Shown: piece by piece, positions 1-5,870 of the stretch | Position numbering within the stretch: the first letter of the stretch is position 1 | How the letters are laid out: each line of letters starts with the position of its first letter | From: Candidatus Bipolaricaulota bacterium | GTDB taxonomy: Bacteria > Bipolaricaulota > Bipolaricaulia > M55B111 | Reading direction: 5' to 3' | DNA: 10,561 bases | Assembly: GCA_018334595.1 (NCBI GenBank) | Contig: JAGXLQ010000030.1 | Location: 1-10,561, forward strand | Notes under the pieces: generated by a model | Databases searched by the model: none | Told to the model about the DNA's origin: nothing | Seen by the model: only the letters and a program-made list of their open reading frames with translations | Position numbers and translations under genes: made by a program

Positions 1-112
1 GCAATTCCCAGAAAGTATAATCTTCCGGTACCTGTATTCTTCTCCAGATAGTTGGATTAAAGTCCTTCAACTCAATTTTGAAAATGTATGCAGTTGAAAA
101 TTCTTGACTCAT
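1..112 (-). CDS. pRiA4b ORF-3-like protein, N-terminal fragment (runs off left edge)
   Basis: This is a partial gene. Only the first 37 codons are inside the window, and the frame is open to the left edge. The visible protein contains the run AYIFKIELKDFNPTIWRRI followed by QVPEDYTFWEL. That is the characteristic opening of the plasmid pRiA4b ORF-3-like family (PF07929), with its beta strand, a P-x-IWRR-I-x-VP turn and a Y-T-F-x-x-L helix start. The ATG at 112-110 was chosen because AAGGTG lies 6 nt upstream and the family domain starts only about 8 residues later. The same frame stays open upstream to an ATG at 319, but that stretch has no ribosome binding site and an Arg-rich composition unlike the family. 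The family is widespread on plasmids and chromosomes, and its biochemical role is not established. The family call rests on motif recognition and is fairly secure despite the short length. Confidence 0.72.
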   Translation of the reverse strand, partial: MSQEFSTAYIFKIELKDFNPTIWRRIQVPEDYTFWEL

Positions 113-530
113 GTGTAACACCTTAATAATTAAATATGGGTCTTGTAGGTCTTTTTCTTCTCTGTTTCGGGTGTTTTCGTTATAAAGTTTCCCGCGTCGT
201 GCTCCATGGCTTCTTCTAGCGTGGCCCGTGTGCCTTCTATTCGAGAGGATAGACAGTTTCTTGAGTAGTAAGCGGAGATAGAAGTAGATTAGGGTTAACG
301 GTTGAATGTTTGGTCCCATCATAAACCCAGTGGACCTATTTGCTTTGCTCGTCTGGGGAATAAAGTTATCCCATCGAGATCAGATCTCGGTAGTGTTTGG
401 GTATTATAAGGTCCCATTGTTGTTTTTCTCTCTATTTGCGTTCTCTGGTCACCCCATGATAGCACAGTATGCAGACTTTCCAACTCGGTCATGGTTTTTT
501 GATTGGTGCATTTGATGTGATATTGCCAAC
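113..530. other. AT-rich intergenic region, no supported gene
   Basis: This stretch of about 420 bases lies between the pRiA4b-like fragment and the first small minus-strand gene. It holds one plus-strand open frame (306-515) without a ribosome binding site or a recognisable protein. The minus-strand frame of the left-edge gene also remains open through much of it by chance. No tRNA, terminator or repeat was recognised. The promoter of the left-edge gene should lie here, but no convincing -35/-10 pair was found. Confidence 0.5.
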
Positions 531-734
531 CTATTTCTTTGAGTAGCTACTCTCAATTTTTTTCACTGCTTCCGCGAATTTATTCAGCTCACCCTTCTCC
601 GGTTCGAGGTTCAGTGCCGTTGACTGTTCCGGTGAACTCAAGAGGATTGTAACTACTCCGTGTTCGGGGTGATATTCGGCTCCGACTTCCAGGCTGTCGC
701 CGACGAGTGTCAAGTCCAAAAGTCGTTCCGGCAT
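531..734 (-). CDS. small acidic hypothetical protein (67 aa)
   Basis: The function is not recognised. The gene is supported by an ATG at 734 preceded by GGAGGT with 6-nt spacing, and by a protein-like composition. The protein has no cysteine, no membrane segment and no signal peptide, so it is probably cytosolic. The pattern suggests a short beta-rich N-terminal part (LLDLTLVGDSLEVGAEY, then GVVTILLSS). A Glu/Lys-rich C-terminal helix (residues about 43-67) ends in a Ser/Lys tail. It is one of three small minus-strand genes in a row, but the gaps of about 195 and 270 bases with separate signals argue against one tight operon. The region upstream (735-800) is AT-rich with a GATAAT element on this strand but no good -35 partner. 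No family call is possible from sequence alone. Confidence 0.65.
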   Translation of the reverse strand: MPERLLDLTLVGDSLEVGAEYHPEHGVVTILLSSPEQSTALNLEPEKGELNKFAEAVKKIESSYSKK

Positions 735-929
735 TGCTATACCTCCATTGGTGAATGTTTGTAGTTTTCGCTTAGACGCTTTGTAAGTTAAATTATTATC
801 GCGCTAATTTGATAAGCGTTTACTTGACCTGGGATGTTCGGGCACCGACGGGAAATTTACCCCGCGACATTGCCGACACCTTCGGTTTTCTCGATTTAGT
901 GGCCGTCAGATTCACAACGATTTAGCCAA

Positions 930-1079
930 TCATTTGAAAAACAACTTGGAGATCAGGCCTCTGCCTACGGCCTTGTTTGCCGCCCTCTTCGCCACGCGGC
1001 TTGGCTTGCCGCTTGAAACCTTGGAGACGTCGTTTGCAGTCCTTGCTGCCTTGTACAAAAGCCTTACGATACTGCCCAC
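930..1079 (-). CDS. small highly basic hypothetical protein (49 aa), GTG start
   Basis: The frame is open from 1142, but the likely start is the GTG at 1079-1077. It follows GGAGGTGA, a perfect complement of the 16S anti-Shine-Dalgarno, with 5-nt spacing. A promoter-like pair on this strand (TTGCAA-16-TATATT at 1142-1115) would start the RNA near the in-frame upstream ATG (1109), leaving that ATG without a leader. The 49-aa product has 12 Lys/Arg and one acidic residue (D17). Its first part is a helix-like RLLYKAARTANDV, and a Gly/Lys/Arg-rich tail ends in LISKLFFK. It has no cysteine and no clear membrane segment. A nucleic-acid-binding or membrane-surface amphipathic role is conceivable, but that is a guess from charge only, and no family is recognised. 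Confidence 0.6.
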   Translation of the reverse strand: MGSIVRLLYKAARTANDVSKVSSGKPSRVAKRAANKAVGRGLISKLFFK

Positions 1080-1114
1080 CGTAATCACCTCCGCGTGAAG
1101 TTTTTTCATAATAA

Positions 1115-1142
1115 AATATACACCTATTGTCTGGGTTTGCAA
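1115..1142 (-). promoter_or_regulatory. probable sigma-70 promoter for the small basic protein
   Basis: On the minus strand, TTGCAA (1142-1137) is followed after 16 nt by TATATT (1120-1115). Transcription would begin around 1108, about 29 nt before the GTG start at 1079. This fits the GGAGGTGA ribosome binding site at 1092-1085. The -35 matches the consensus at 4 of 6 positions and the -10 at 5 of 6. Confidence 0.45.
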
Positions 1143-1231
1143 ATAAGAGGAGGAAACTTGATGAGAAGTGCCATCTGATGATAGGGTGATTGAAAACCTG
1201 AAGGTGACCTACCCGCTGAGCCTAAACAGAT

Positions 1232-1336
1232 GATAAGGGGGACGAGGTACCTCAATCCCCCTCTTCGGACCCCGAGAGTCGTTGGGCGGGGTTTAACTCC
1301 GCTCGTCGACCGAGAGACGATAAAGGGGGACCAGGT
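1232..1336 (+). repeat. imperfect direct repeat pair GATAA(A)GGGGGAC(G/C)AGGT
   Basis: Two near-identical G-rich copies lie 87 nt apart, at 1232-1248 and 1319-1336. They differ by one inserted A and one G/C change. The first copy forms the left arm of the GGGGGA/TCCCCC hairpin; the second has no matching right arm. They flank a segment containing another short stem (ACCCCG 1269-1274 with CGGGGT 1287-1292). Function is unknown; they could be remnants of a duplicated terminator or of a non-coding RNA element. Confidence 0.45.
1237..1261. terminator. possible bidirectional hairpin terminator
   Basis: GGGGGA (1237-1242) pairs with TCCCCC (1256-1261), and inside it GAGGTACCTC (1244-1253) is itself a perfect palindrome. 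Together they give a compact two-part hairpin with a small bulge. Plus-strand sequence after it is CTCTT, and minus-strand sequence after it is TTATC, so neither side has a good U-run. It lies 92 nt past the stop of the minus-strand membrane-protein gene and could end that transcript. A purely structural role is equally possible. Confidence 0.3.
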
Positions 1337-1352
1337 GTAAACAGCTACAACG

Positions 1353-1538
1353 TTATACGAATAAGAGGTAGACGCTGTAACCCATTAACACGACAAGGCC
1401 AAGGAGCACAACCTCCATGAAAAGGACCAATATACGGGGATATCCCTGTGCCTTTACCCAGTCAATTAACTTGCCCAGTACAGCGACGAGAAATGCCAGG
1501 ATTAGTGTTGACCAATTGTTGGAAAGTAGTGAGACCAT
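1353..1538 (-). CDS. small two-span membrane protein (61 aa)
   Basis: The function is not recognised. The start is the ATG at 1538-1536, preceded by GGAGGTGA with 7-nt spacing. The frame continues upstream to 1562, but that extension runs through the ribosome binding site itself. The protein has a short polar N-terminus, a hydrophobic segment at about residues 10-27 (STLILAFLVAVLGKLIDWV), a polar KAQGYPR turn, and a second hydrophobic segment at about 36-60 rich in Leu/Val. This predicts a two-helix hairpin in the cytoplasmic membrane with a charged loop. Size and layout resemble holin-like or small-toxin membrane proteins, but no phage or toxin-antitoxin partner is visible, so neither label is applied. 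The untranslated region just upstream carries mutually exclusive stems that could mask the ribosome binding site. Confidence 0.65.
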   Translation of the reverse strand: MVSLLSNNWSTLILAFLVAVLGKLIDWVKAQGYPRILVLFMEVVLLGLVVLMGYSVYLLFV

Positions 1539-1541
1539 GAA

Positions 1542-1601
1542 CGTTTCACCTCCGGTTACCACGCCAGAATCACTGGCGGGTGAAATTACATCCGTTTCAC
1601 C
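1542..1601 (-). promoter_or_regulatory. possible ribosome-binding-site-masking leader of the 61-aa membrane protein
   Basis: Read on the minus strand, three short segments compete. GGTGAAA (1601-1595) can pair with TTTCACC (1585-1579), a perfect 7 bp with a 9-nt loop. The same TTTCACC can instead pair with GGTGAAA at 1550-1544, which is the 3' half of the ribosome binding site GGAGGTGAAA. Between them, directly abutting TTTCACC, is another perfect stem, CGCCAG/CTGGCG (1578-1573 with 1567-1562) with a 5-nt loop. The first pairing leaves the ribosome binding site free and the second masks it. The complementarity is seen directly; switching is inferred. Confidence 0.35.
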
Positions 1602-1737
1602 GTTATTTCATCGATTTAAATTTGTACTAAGGTAAGCGATTGGTGGAAAGAGTGCAAGAACGATGGCTATTCCCTCGGTCTCGTGTTGAAATAATTTAGA
1701 CAATACTGAAAGTTTACTATGAGCCGAAGGGAGGAAA

Positions 1738-2550
1738 ATGAATCTATTTGATGCGATAAGGCGAAGAAGGTCGGTGAGAAAGTATTCGGGCGAAGAACTA
1801 TCGGATGGAGAAATAGGCTGGATCGAAGGCCTGCTAGAAGGAGAAAGAACCTACCAGTCTGACGTGTCCGCCGGTGCAGCCCTTCTTCTGGAAGGAAAGC
1901 GCTTCCAGGAAGACCTCTCCGGGGTGGTCGCAAACTACGGGAAAGTTGAAGCGCCGCACTACCTGGTCTTAACCTCTGAGGGGACAAACAAGGGGTACGT
2001 GGAGATAGGGTATAGGTACGAGTACCTGGTTCTAGCACTTACCGCAACCGGGGTAGGGACATGCTGGATCGGCAAGGGGTTTGATGACGATGTCCTCGAG
2101 GATTACGTTTCGATCCCCCCTGGGCAGACATGCAACGCCCTGATCGCGTTCGGCCCCCCTGCCTCTGATCAAACTTTGGACGAGATAGAGAAACCACATA
2201 GGAGAAAGGCAGAAGATTTCGTCATAAACGGCGACGGGGATGCGTTGGGGGATGAAGTCCGGAGGATTGTCGACTGCCTGCGGCGGGCCCCATCATCCAT
2301 AAACAGCCAGCCGTGGAGGGTCGGGATCGAGGATTATGCCATACACCTTTTCATGAGAAAAAGGAGTGGGATAACAAGGCGGTTTATCACTAGCCTGTCA
2401 GTCATGAACCGGATCGATTCCGGTATAGGTTTATGTCACCTGGAGGTAGCGGGGAAAAAAATATGGGGGGACTCTCTGATTGAAAACTTGTCCAAGCGGG
2501 ACAGGGACGGGATGAGCTATATCGGTTCTCTGGTTTGTTCCCAGGGATGA
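1738..2550 (+). CDS. nitroreductase-family protein, TM1586-like (270 aa)
   Basis: This is a putative FMN-dependent oxidoreductase of the nitroreductase superfamily, in the single-chain TM1586-type branch (PF14512), cytosolic. The N-terminal part opens with LFDAIRRRRSVRKYSGEEL (residues 3-21), the usual FMN-phosphate-binding start of nitroreductases. The middle has GYRYEYLVLALTATGVGTCWIGKGF (91-115), the helix and turn found in this superfamily. The second lobe carries CLRRAPSSINSQPWRV (180-195), a second family signature. Ordinary nitroreductases are homodimers of about 170-220 aa; TM1586-type proteins have both lobes in one longer chain, and 270 aa fits. The ATG at 1738 follows AAGGGAGG with short spacing. 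No promoter was convincing. The gene appears monocistronic: 85 nt and a separate promoter lie before the next gene. The natural substrate is unknown. Confidence 0.82.
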   Translation: MNLFDAIRRRRSVRKYSGEELSDGEIGWIEGLLEGERTYQSDVSAGAALLLEGKRFQEDLSGVVANYGKVEAPHYLVLTSEGTNKGYVEIGYRYEYLVLALTATGVGTCWIGKGFDDDVLEDYVSIPPGQTCNALIAFGPPASDQTLDEIEKPHRRKAEDFVINGDGDALGDEVRRIVDCLRRAPSSINSQPWRVGIEDYAIHLFMRKRSGITRRFITSLSVMNRIDSGIGLCHLEVAGKKIWGDSLIENLSKRDRDGMSYIGSLVCSQG

Positions 2551-2562
2551 CCCTTTCGCCTG

Positions 2563-2591
2563 TTTACAAATCACTCGAACTGGGACATAAT
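2563..2591 (+). promoter_or_regulatory. sigma-70 promoter for the LiaF-like gene
   Basis: TTTACA (2563-2568), a 17-nt spacer and CATAAT (2586-2591) match the -35 and -10 elements at 5 of 6 positions each. Transcription should begin near 2598, leaving a leader of about 38 nt with GGAGG at 2622-2626 and a 9-nt gap to the ATG at 2636. Confidence 0.55.
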
Positions 2592-2635
2592 TTTAGAGAA
2601 AAGATTTTGTATCCTATCATCGGAGGCAATGATAC

Positions 2636-3298
2636 ATGAATCAAAAAAGATGGTTCGGCGCTATACTGATTGGGATCGGCGTACTGATAATCCTGGGGAA
2701 CGTGGGCGTGCTGGAGAACTTCTGGAGCTATCTGGGGACTTACTGGCCAGTTCTTCTAATAGTTGCCGGATTGTTTAATATCGCAAACAATCCCGCCGGC
2801 AGAGTGGGTGGCTTTATCGTCGTCTTGGCCGGGACGTTGCTCTTGTTAAACAACTTGGATCAGGTTGAGATCTTCTCTTACGTTTCCTTCTGGCCAATAA
2901 TATTGATCCTGGTCGGCCTGTGGTTTTTCTTCCGGGGTGGACGTGAACCCGCCGTCCTGGAAAAGGACAGGATAAACTCGGTTGCACTGTTTTCCGGAAA
3001 CAGCAGCAGGGTTGTCTCCCAGGACTTTAAGGGGGGGAGTAACGTGTCCATGTTTGGCGGGTCCGAGATCGATCTTCGGGACGCACAGATAAAGAGCGGA
3101 GAGGCCAAGTTCGACCTATTCGCCATGTTCGGTGGTGCGGACGTTTACGTGCCCGAGGACTGGCGTCTGGTGGTAAAAGGAATTCCCCTGTTCGGCGGTT
3201 TGGACGACAAGACGGGATCTTCGTCTTCAGAGGAAATGGGTCCAACTCTAGTTATAAACTACCTGGTGATGTTTGGCGGAATAGACGTAAAAAACTAA
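2636..3298 (+). CDS. LiaF-like membrane protein (DUF5668 TM region + LiaF C-terminal domain)
   Basis: This is a membrane protein of the LiaF/LiaI-like group, which in Firmicutes is tied to cell-envelope stress sensing. Residues 1-100 form four hydrophobic segments (about 7-25, 36-52, 57-74, 82-99). They look like a tandem duplication: G-x-I-L-I-x-G-x-x-LL…N, then YWPVLLIVAGL (36-46), is echoed by SFWPIILILVGLW (84-96). Residues 112-220 are the soluble C-terminal domain (DUF2154/LiaF C-terminal type), recognisable by repeated (M/L)FGG turns at 139-142, 164-167, 185-188 and 212-215, plus DVYVPEDWRLVVKGIPLFGG. In Bacillus, LiaF inhibits the LiaS kinase, but no LiaRS-like pair lies in this window, so the signalling role here is unproven. 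It has its own promoter and a good ribosome binding site. Confidence 0.88.
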   Translation: MNQKRWFGAILIGIGVLIILGNVGVLENFWSYLGTYWPVLLIVAGLFNIANNPAGRVGGFIVVLAGTLLLLNNLDQVEIFSYVSFWPIILILVGLWFFFRGGREPAVLEKDRINSVALFSGNSSRVVSQDFKGGSNVSMFGGSEIDLRDAQIKSGEAKFDLFAMFGGADVYVPEDWRLVVKGIPLFGGLDDKTGSSSSEEMGPTLVINYLVMFGGIDVKN

Positions 3299-3357
3299 AT
3301 CCTCGTTATAGGTCATGCCTACACCAGTTAATTGACGTCGAAGGGGGATGATCGGTC

Positions 3358-4632
3358 TCACTCAGCAGGGTTGTAGTAGAATGCGAAGGGAATAGCGACG
3401 AGTACGGCTAGGGCGCCCAGGGAAAGGAGGGCCAAGTTGTACGATCCTGTTATCGAGAGTACAAACCCTATGGATAGCGGGCCGGCAACCCCCAGACCGT
3501 TTCCAATACCGTTCATTATCCCGGTGGCAGCACCGACCGAGCCCTCTACTGCCGTGCCCTGCAGCATGGCGAAGATCAATGGCACCGCCATGTTGTTGGC
3601 GAAAAAAATTGTTACCAGAAGGGTCAGGACGACCGCCCTGACGGGAGAGCCAAGCAGCGCGAGGAGGAGGAATAGTACCGGCTGGAGGAGGAGCGATAGG
3701 AGCACGATCCTTTTTCTGTTACCGGTCAAGTCACTGACCCAGGAAGAGATAAAGAGTCCGGCAAGCGCTCCCAGATAGGGGATAGTTGCGCTGTAGGCCA
3801 TCTCGCCCATGCTGACGCCAGCCGCCTCAACCAGATATGTGGGAAGCCACAGGCTGACCCCCCACCAGATGCAGTTCATTCCCCAGAAGACAAGGACGAC
3901 AAGCCTGAACTGACCGTCTGAAAAAAGAGATTTAGTCTTTTCGATGATGCTCAATCCGGAGAGCTTACCTTTCGGGTCAGGTTGATTGCTGCCACAATCC
4001 TCCGGGCTGTCCGCGAGGAAGATTAACACGGGAATGACCAGAACAAATCCCGTGGCGGCAACGACGTAGAAACTCGCCTGCCACGACGTCTGCAGGATGA
4101 GCGGGGCCAGTAACATCGGAGACAGAAGCGACCCAATAGGCCCACCGGCCAGGAATACCGAATTGGCCCTCGCCCTCTCTTTTACGGGAAACCACCCGAC
4201 CACCACTTTGCTCGCGGTAGGAAATAATATCCCCTGTGACAGTCCGAGAAGTACCCTAGATAACAGAAATATCAGGTAGTTGCTACCGAAGAAGGCGGCG
4301 ATCAAAAGCGAGGCCGACCAGGCCGCAGCGGCTACCGATAAGGATTTCTTGCTCCCGAACTGATCCACGTAGGGGCTGAAGAAGAGATTGGAAACCCCGT
4401 AACTCACCAGAAATATCCCCAGCAGCAGCCCTCCCAAATTCCCCTGTTGGGATAGCGTCCAGTTAAAGTCCTTTGAGATAAACGGCAGGGCGACAGATAC
4501 CCCCATCCGGGCGAGGTAGCCCACCGTCGTCGCCGCGGCGAGGACAAGGAGTATCCCCAGCCGGTACCGACGCGTAAGTCCAACCTCAAGCTTTTTTAAC
4601 AAGTTGATATTTATCACCAAATTAAGGGCCAA
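3358..4632 (-). CDS. MFS transporter, anion:cation symporter-like (424 aa)
   Basis: This is a cytoplasmic-membrane secondary transporter of the major facilitator superfamily with 12 predicted helices. The loop 2-3 motif A appears as DQFGSKK (90-96) and is echoed in the second half as SDLTGNRKR (300-308). TM4 has LLSRVLLGLSQGILFPTASKV (123-143), followed by VVGWFPVKERARANSVF. That pattern is typical of the anion:cation symporter family, whose members carry sugar acids, phosphate or other organic anions. The substrate cannot be read from sequence. The start is uncertain: the longest frame begins with TTG at 4632 and has no good ribosome binding site. An internal TTG at 4602, preceded by TGGTGAT, is an alternative. 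Either way only a short polar leader precedes TM1 (from about residue 25). The gene converges on the LiaF-like gene with 59 nt between their stops and no clear terminator. Confidence 0.85.
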   Translation of the reverse strand: MALNLVININLLKKLEVGLTRRYRLGILLVLAAATTVGYLARMGVSVALPFISKDFNWTLSQQGNLGGLLLGIFLVSYGVSNLFFSPYVDQFGSKKSLSVAAAAWSASLLIAAFFGSNYLIFLLSRVLLGLSQGILFPTASKVVVGWFPVKERARANSVFLAGGPIGSLLSPMLLAPLILQTSWQASFYVVAATGFVLVIPVLIFLADSPEDCGSNQPDPKGKLSGLSIIEKTKSLFSDGQFRLVVLVFWGMNCIWWGVSLWLPTYLVEAAGVSMGEMAYSATIPYLGALAGLFISSWVSDLTGNRKRIVLLSLLLQPVLFLLLALLGSPVRAVVLTLLVTIFFANNMAVPLIFAMLQGTAVEGSVGAATGIMNGIGNGLGVAGPLSIGFVLSITGSYNLALLSLGALAVLVAIPFAFYYNPAE

Positions 4633-5808
4633 GCTCTAGTCAACGGATGACGGTCTTTCATCCTAACGTATTACCCCGTGCTTGTGAGTGAATCACTGGA
4701 GATAACTTTAATCGGGGACAACTATGAAGTAAAGGTTTAGACTGTACTCTATGCGAACTACATCTCTTCGGCTTCGACGGTGCTGACGAGTCGACTACCC
4801 GCGGTCGAATTTTGTCCTCCTTTTTTCCAATCGAGCTCGTCTAAGTGGCTCTTTTGAGTGAGGTGCGCCGTGCCGGCTGCGGAGGGAGGGAGAATAGGAT
4901 TAAAGCCAATGCAGACTAACCGATAGAATCATAGCTGTCTTGTAGTTGCGGTCTAAGCGTAATCTCTTGTGGTTGTCATCAGATTATCATATCTGCAAGC
5001 TAAAAGAGTAACGTAATTGAGCCGGGCGGGCGGAATCATGCTCGGTACTAATAGCGGGGCGACCGGCAGTTATCAATCTATTTCGCGGTTGACCTCAATA
5101 GCAGGTCGAGATAGACGTATCCTTCATTACAATATGCCATTTCACATTGTGAGGTTCGGAAATCGATCCTTCTGTATGGGGTAAAGTGACTCGAAGGAAT
5201 TAACCCCTCCCCGTTAGTATTGTCGCTGGAATCCCTACCTAAATCGTTGGGCGGGGTTAGGGTAAACGTGAATACCTGGATTATGTTAGCTGTGTTTATG
5301 ATTCTCGGGTCGCTACCCCCTCCACCCAGGATTGTGACGGAGTACTAGGCGGGTTGAAGTCAAGCCTCGGTACGTTGAACAACGTCTGGGAAGCCTGCGT
5401 TCTCCTTGGAGTAGCTGGTTCACCCAGGTTCTCATCCCGCATGAGATAATTGCAGAATATTTGGGCCGGCGAGCGGCGCCAGGGGGTACCTTATCGCCCG
5501 GTTTGGGCGCTGTTACGCCGGGCGCTTTCTCCCCGGAACCCAATTGCCGTCTCGCTGGTTGGTGCGGGTGGGCCCGCAGTAGTACGGACCGCCTCCGCGT
5601 TTTTTGTACCCATCTCCGGTGGGCTTATCGCTCATCTCCTCAGAGGGTTTGTGAAAATCACCTAACGGGTTATATATATCCCCCCTGGTCCACCCGGTTG
5701 AGCTCGGGGTCTACCCGTGACCCTACAGTCTTCTCCGTTTTATAAAGAACCTTTTTGGCGATCGTATGAAAGTTGCTTACATGACATAGTCGCGAGTTTC
5801 AGACCCCC
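4633..5808. other. long gene-poor region (about 1.2 kb)
   Basis: No gene could be supported here. Open frames at 5313-5745 on both strands sit in a GC-rich patch, overlap one another, lack ribosome binding sites and have a low-complexity, Arg/Pro/Gly-rich composition. No tRNA, rRNA fragment or transposase was recognised. Small structures seen are an 11-nt palindrome AGTGAATCACT (4687-4697) and a GGATGA/TCATCC stem (4645-4663), both in the leader side of the MFS gene. There is also a GACCT/AGGTC stem near 5091-5107 and the long-range G/C stem at 5201-5259. The region may be decayed genes, a non-coding RNA or a remnant of past insertion. Confidence 0.4.
5201..5259 (+). repeat. G/C inverted repeat; right arm shared with 1279-1293
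   Basis: TAACCCCTCCC (5201-5211) can pair with GGGCGGGGTTA (5249-5259), 10 of 11 positions, enclosing 37 nt. The right arm lies within TCGTTGGGCGGGGTT (5244-5258), an exact 15-nt copy of 1279-1293. There it also serves as the right arm of a stem (ACCCCG 1269-1274 with CGGGGT 1287-1292). The same core thus takes part in a hairpin at two separate intergenic places about 4 kb apart. Function is unknown. Confidence 0.4.
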
Positions 5809-5836
5809 TTGATCGGTACCCGCCAATTTATATAAT
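5809..5836 (+). promoter_or_regulatory. sigma-70 promoter of the TetR/RND/LolA-like operon
   Basis: TTGATC (5809-5814), a 16-nt spacer and a perfect TATAAT (5831-5836) lie just before the repressor gene. Transcription would start around 5843, inside the palindrome at 5838-5855. A bound repressor would therefore block initiation directly. Confidence 0.6.
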
Positions 5837-5837
5837 A

Positions 5838-5855
5838 TAAATGAACGTTCATTCA
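5838..5855 (+). promoter_or_regulatory. FadR-like TetR operator
   Basis: AATGAACGTTCATT (5840-5853) is a perfect 14-bp palindrome. The 18-nt window TAAATGAACGTTCATTCA agrees at 15 of 18 positions with the Bacillus subtilis FadR consensus as I recall it (TGAATGAMTANTCATTCA). The mismatches are one outer position and the two central ones. It lies directly after the -10 and directly before the TetR-family gene, the usual layout for autorepression. The palindrome is seen directly; the FadR equivalence is from memory of the consensus. Confidence 0.65.
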
Positions 5856-5870
5856 TTTACGGAGGTAGTT

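Noticed and set aside
113..319. Longer start (ATG at 319) for the pRiA4b-like gene
   Set aside because: The frame is open, but the added 69 residues are Arg-rich and unlike the family, and there is no ribosome binding site at 319. The ATG at 112 has AAGGTG at good spacing.
306..515. Plus-strand 69-codon open frame
   Set aside because: It has no ribosome binding site before the ATG, an erratic composition and no recognisable protein, and lies in an AT-rich gap. Treated as chance.
1353..1538. Holin or type I toxin identity for the 61-aa membrane protein
   Set aside because: Two hydrophobic helices fit, but no lysis genes, phage genes or antisense antitoxin RNA were recognised nearby.
1417..1635. 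Plus-strand 72-codon frame opposite the 61-aa membrane protein
   Set aside because: It is the shadow of the better-supported minus-strand gene, with no ribosome binding site and a scrambled composition.
4687..4697. AGTGAATCACT palindrome upstream of the MFS gene as a regulator site
   Set aside because: It is only 11 nt, occurs once, and has no regulator gene beside it. Too little to call an operator.
5313..5745. Several overlapping open frames on both strands of the GC-rich patch
   Set aside because: They have TTG or similar starts without ribosome binding sites and Arg/Pro/Gly-rich translations. Three mutually overlapping open frames is what high GC gives by chance. A frameshifted old gene is not excluded.
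5841..5870. Ten-residue N-terminal extension of the TetR-family protein
   Set aside because: The upstream ATG lies inside the operator palindrome at the predicted transcription start and has no ribosome binding site. The ATG at 5871 follows GGAGGT.
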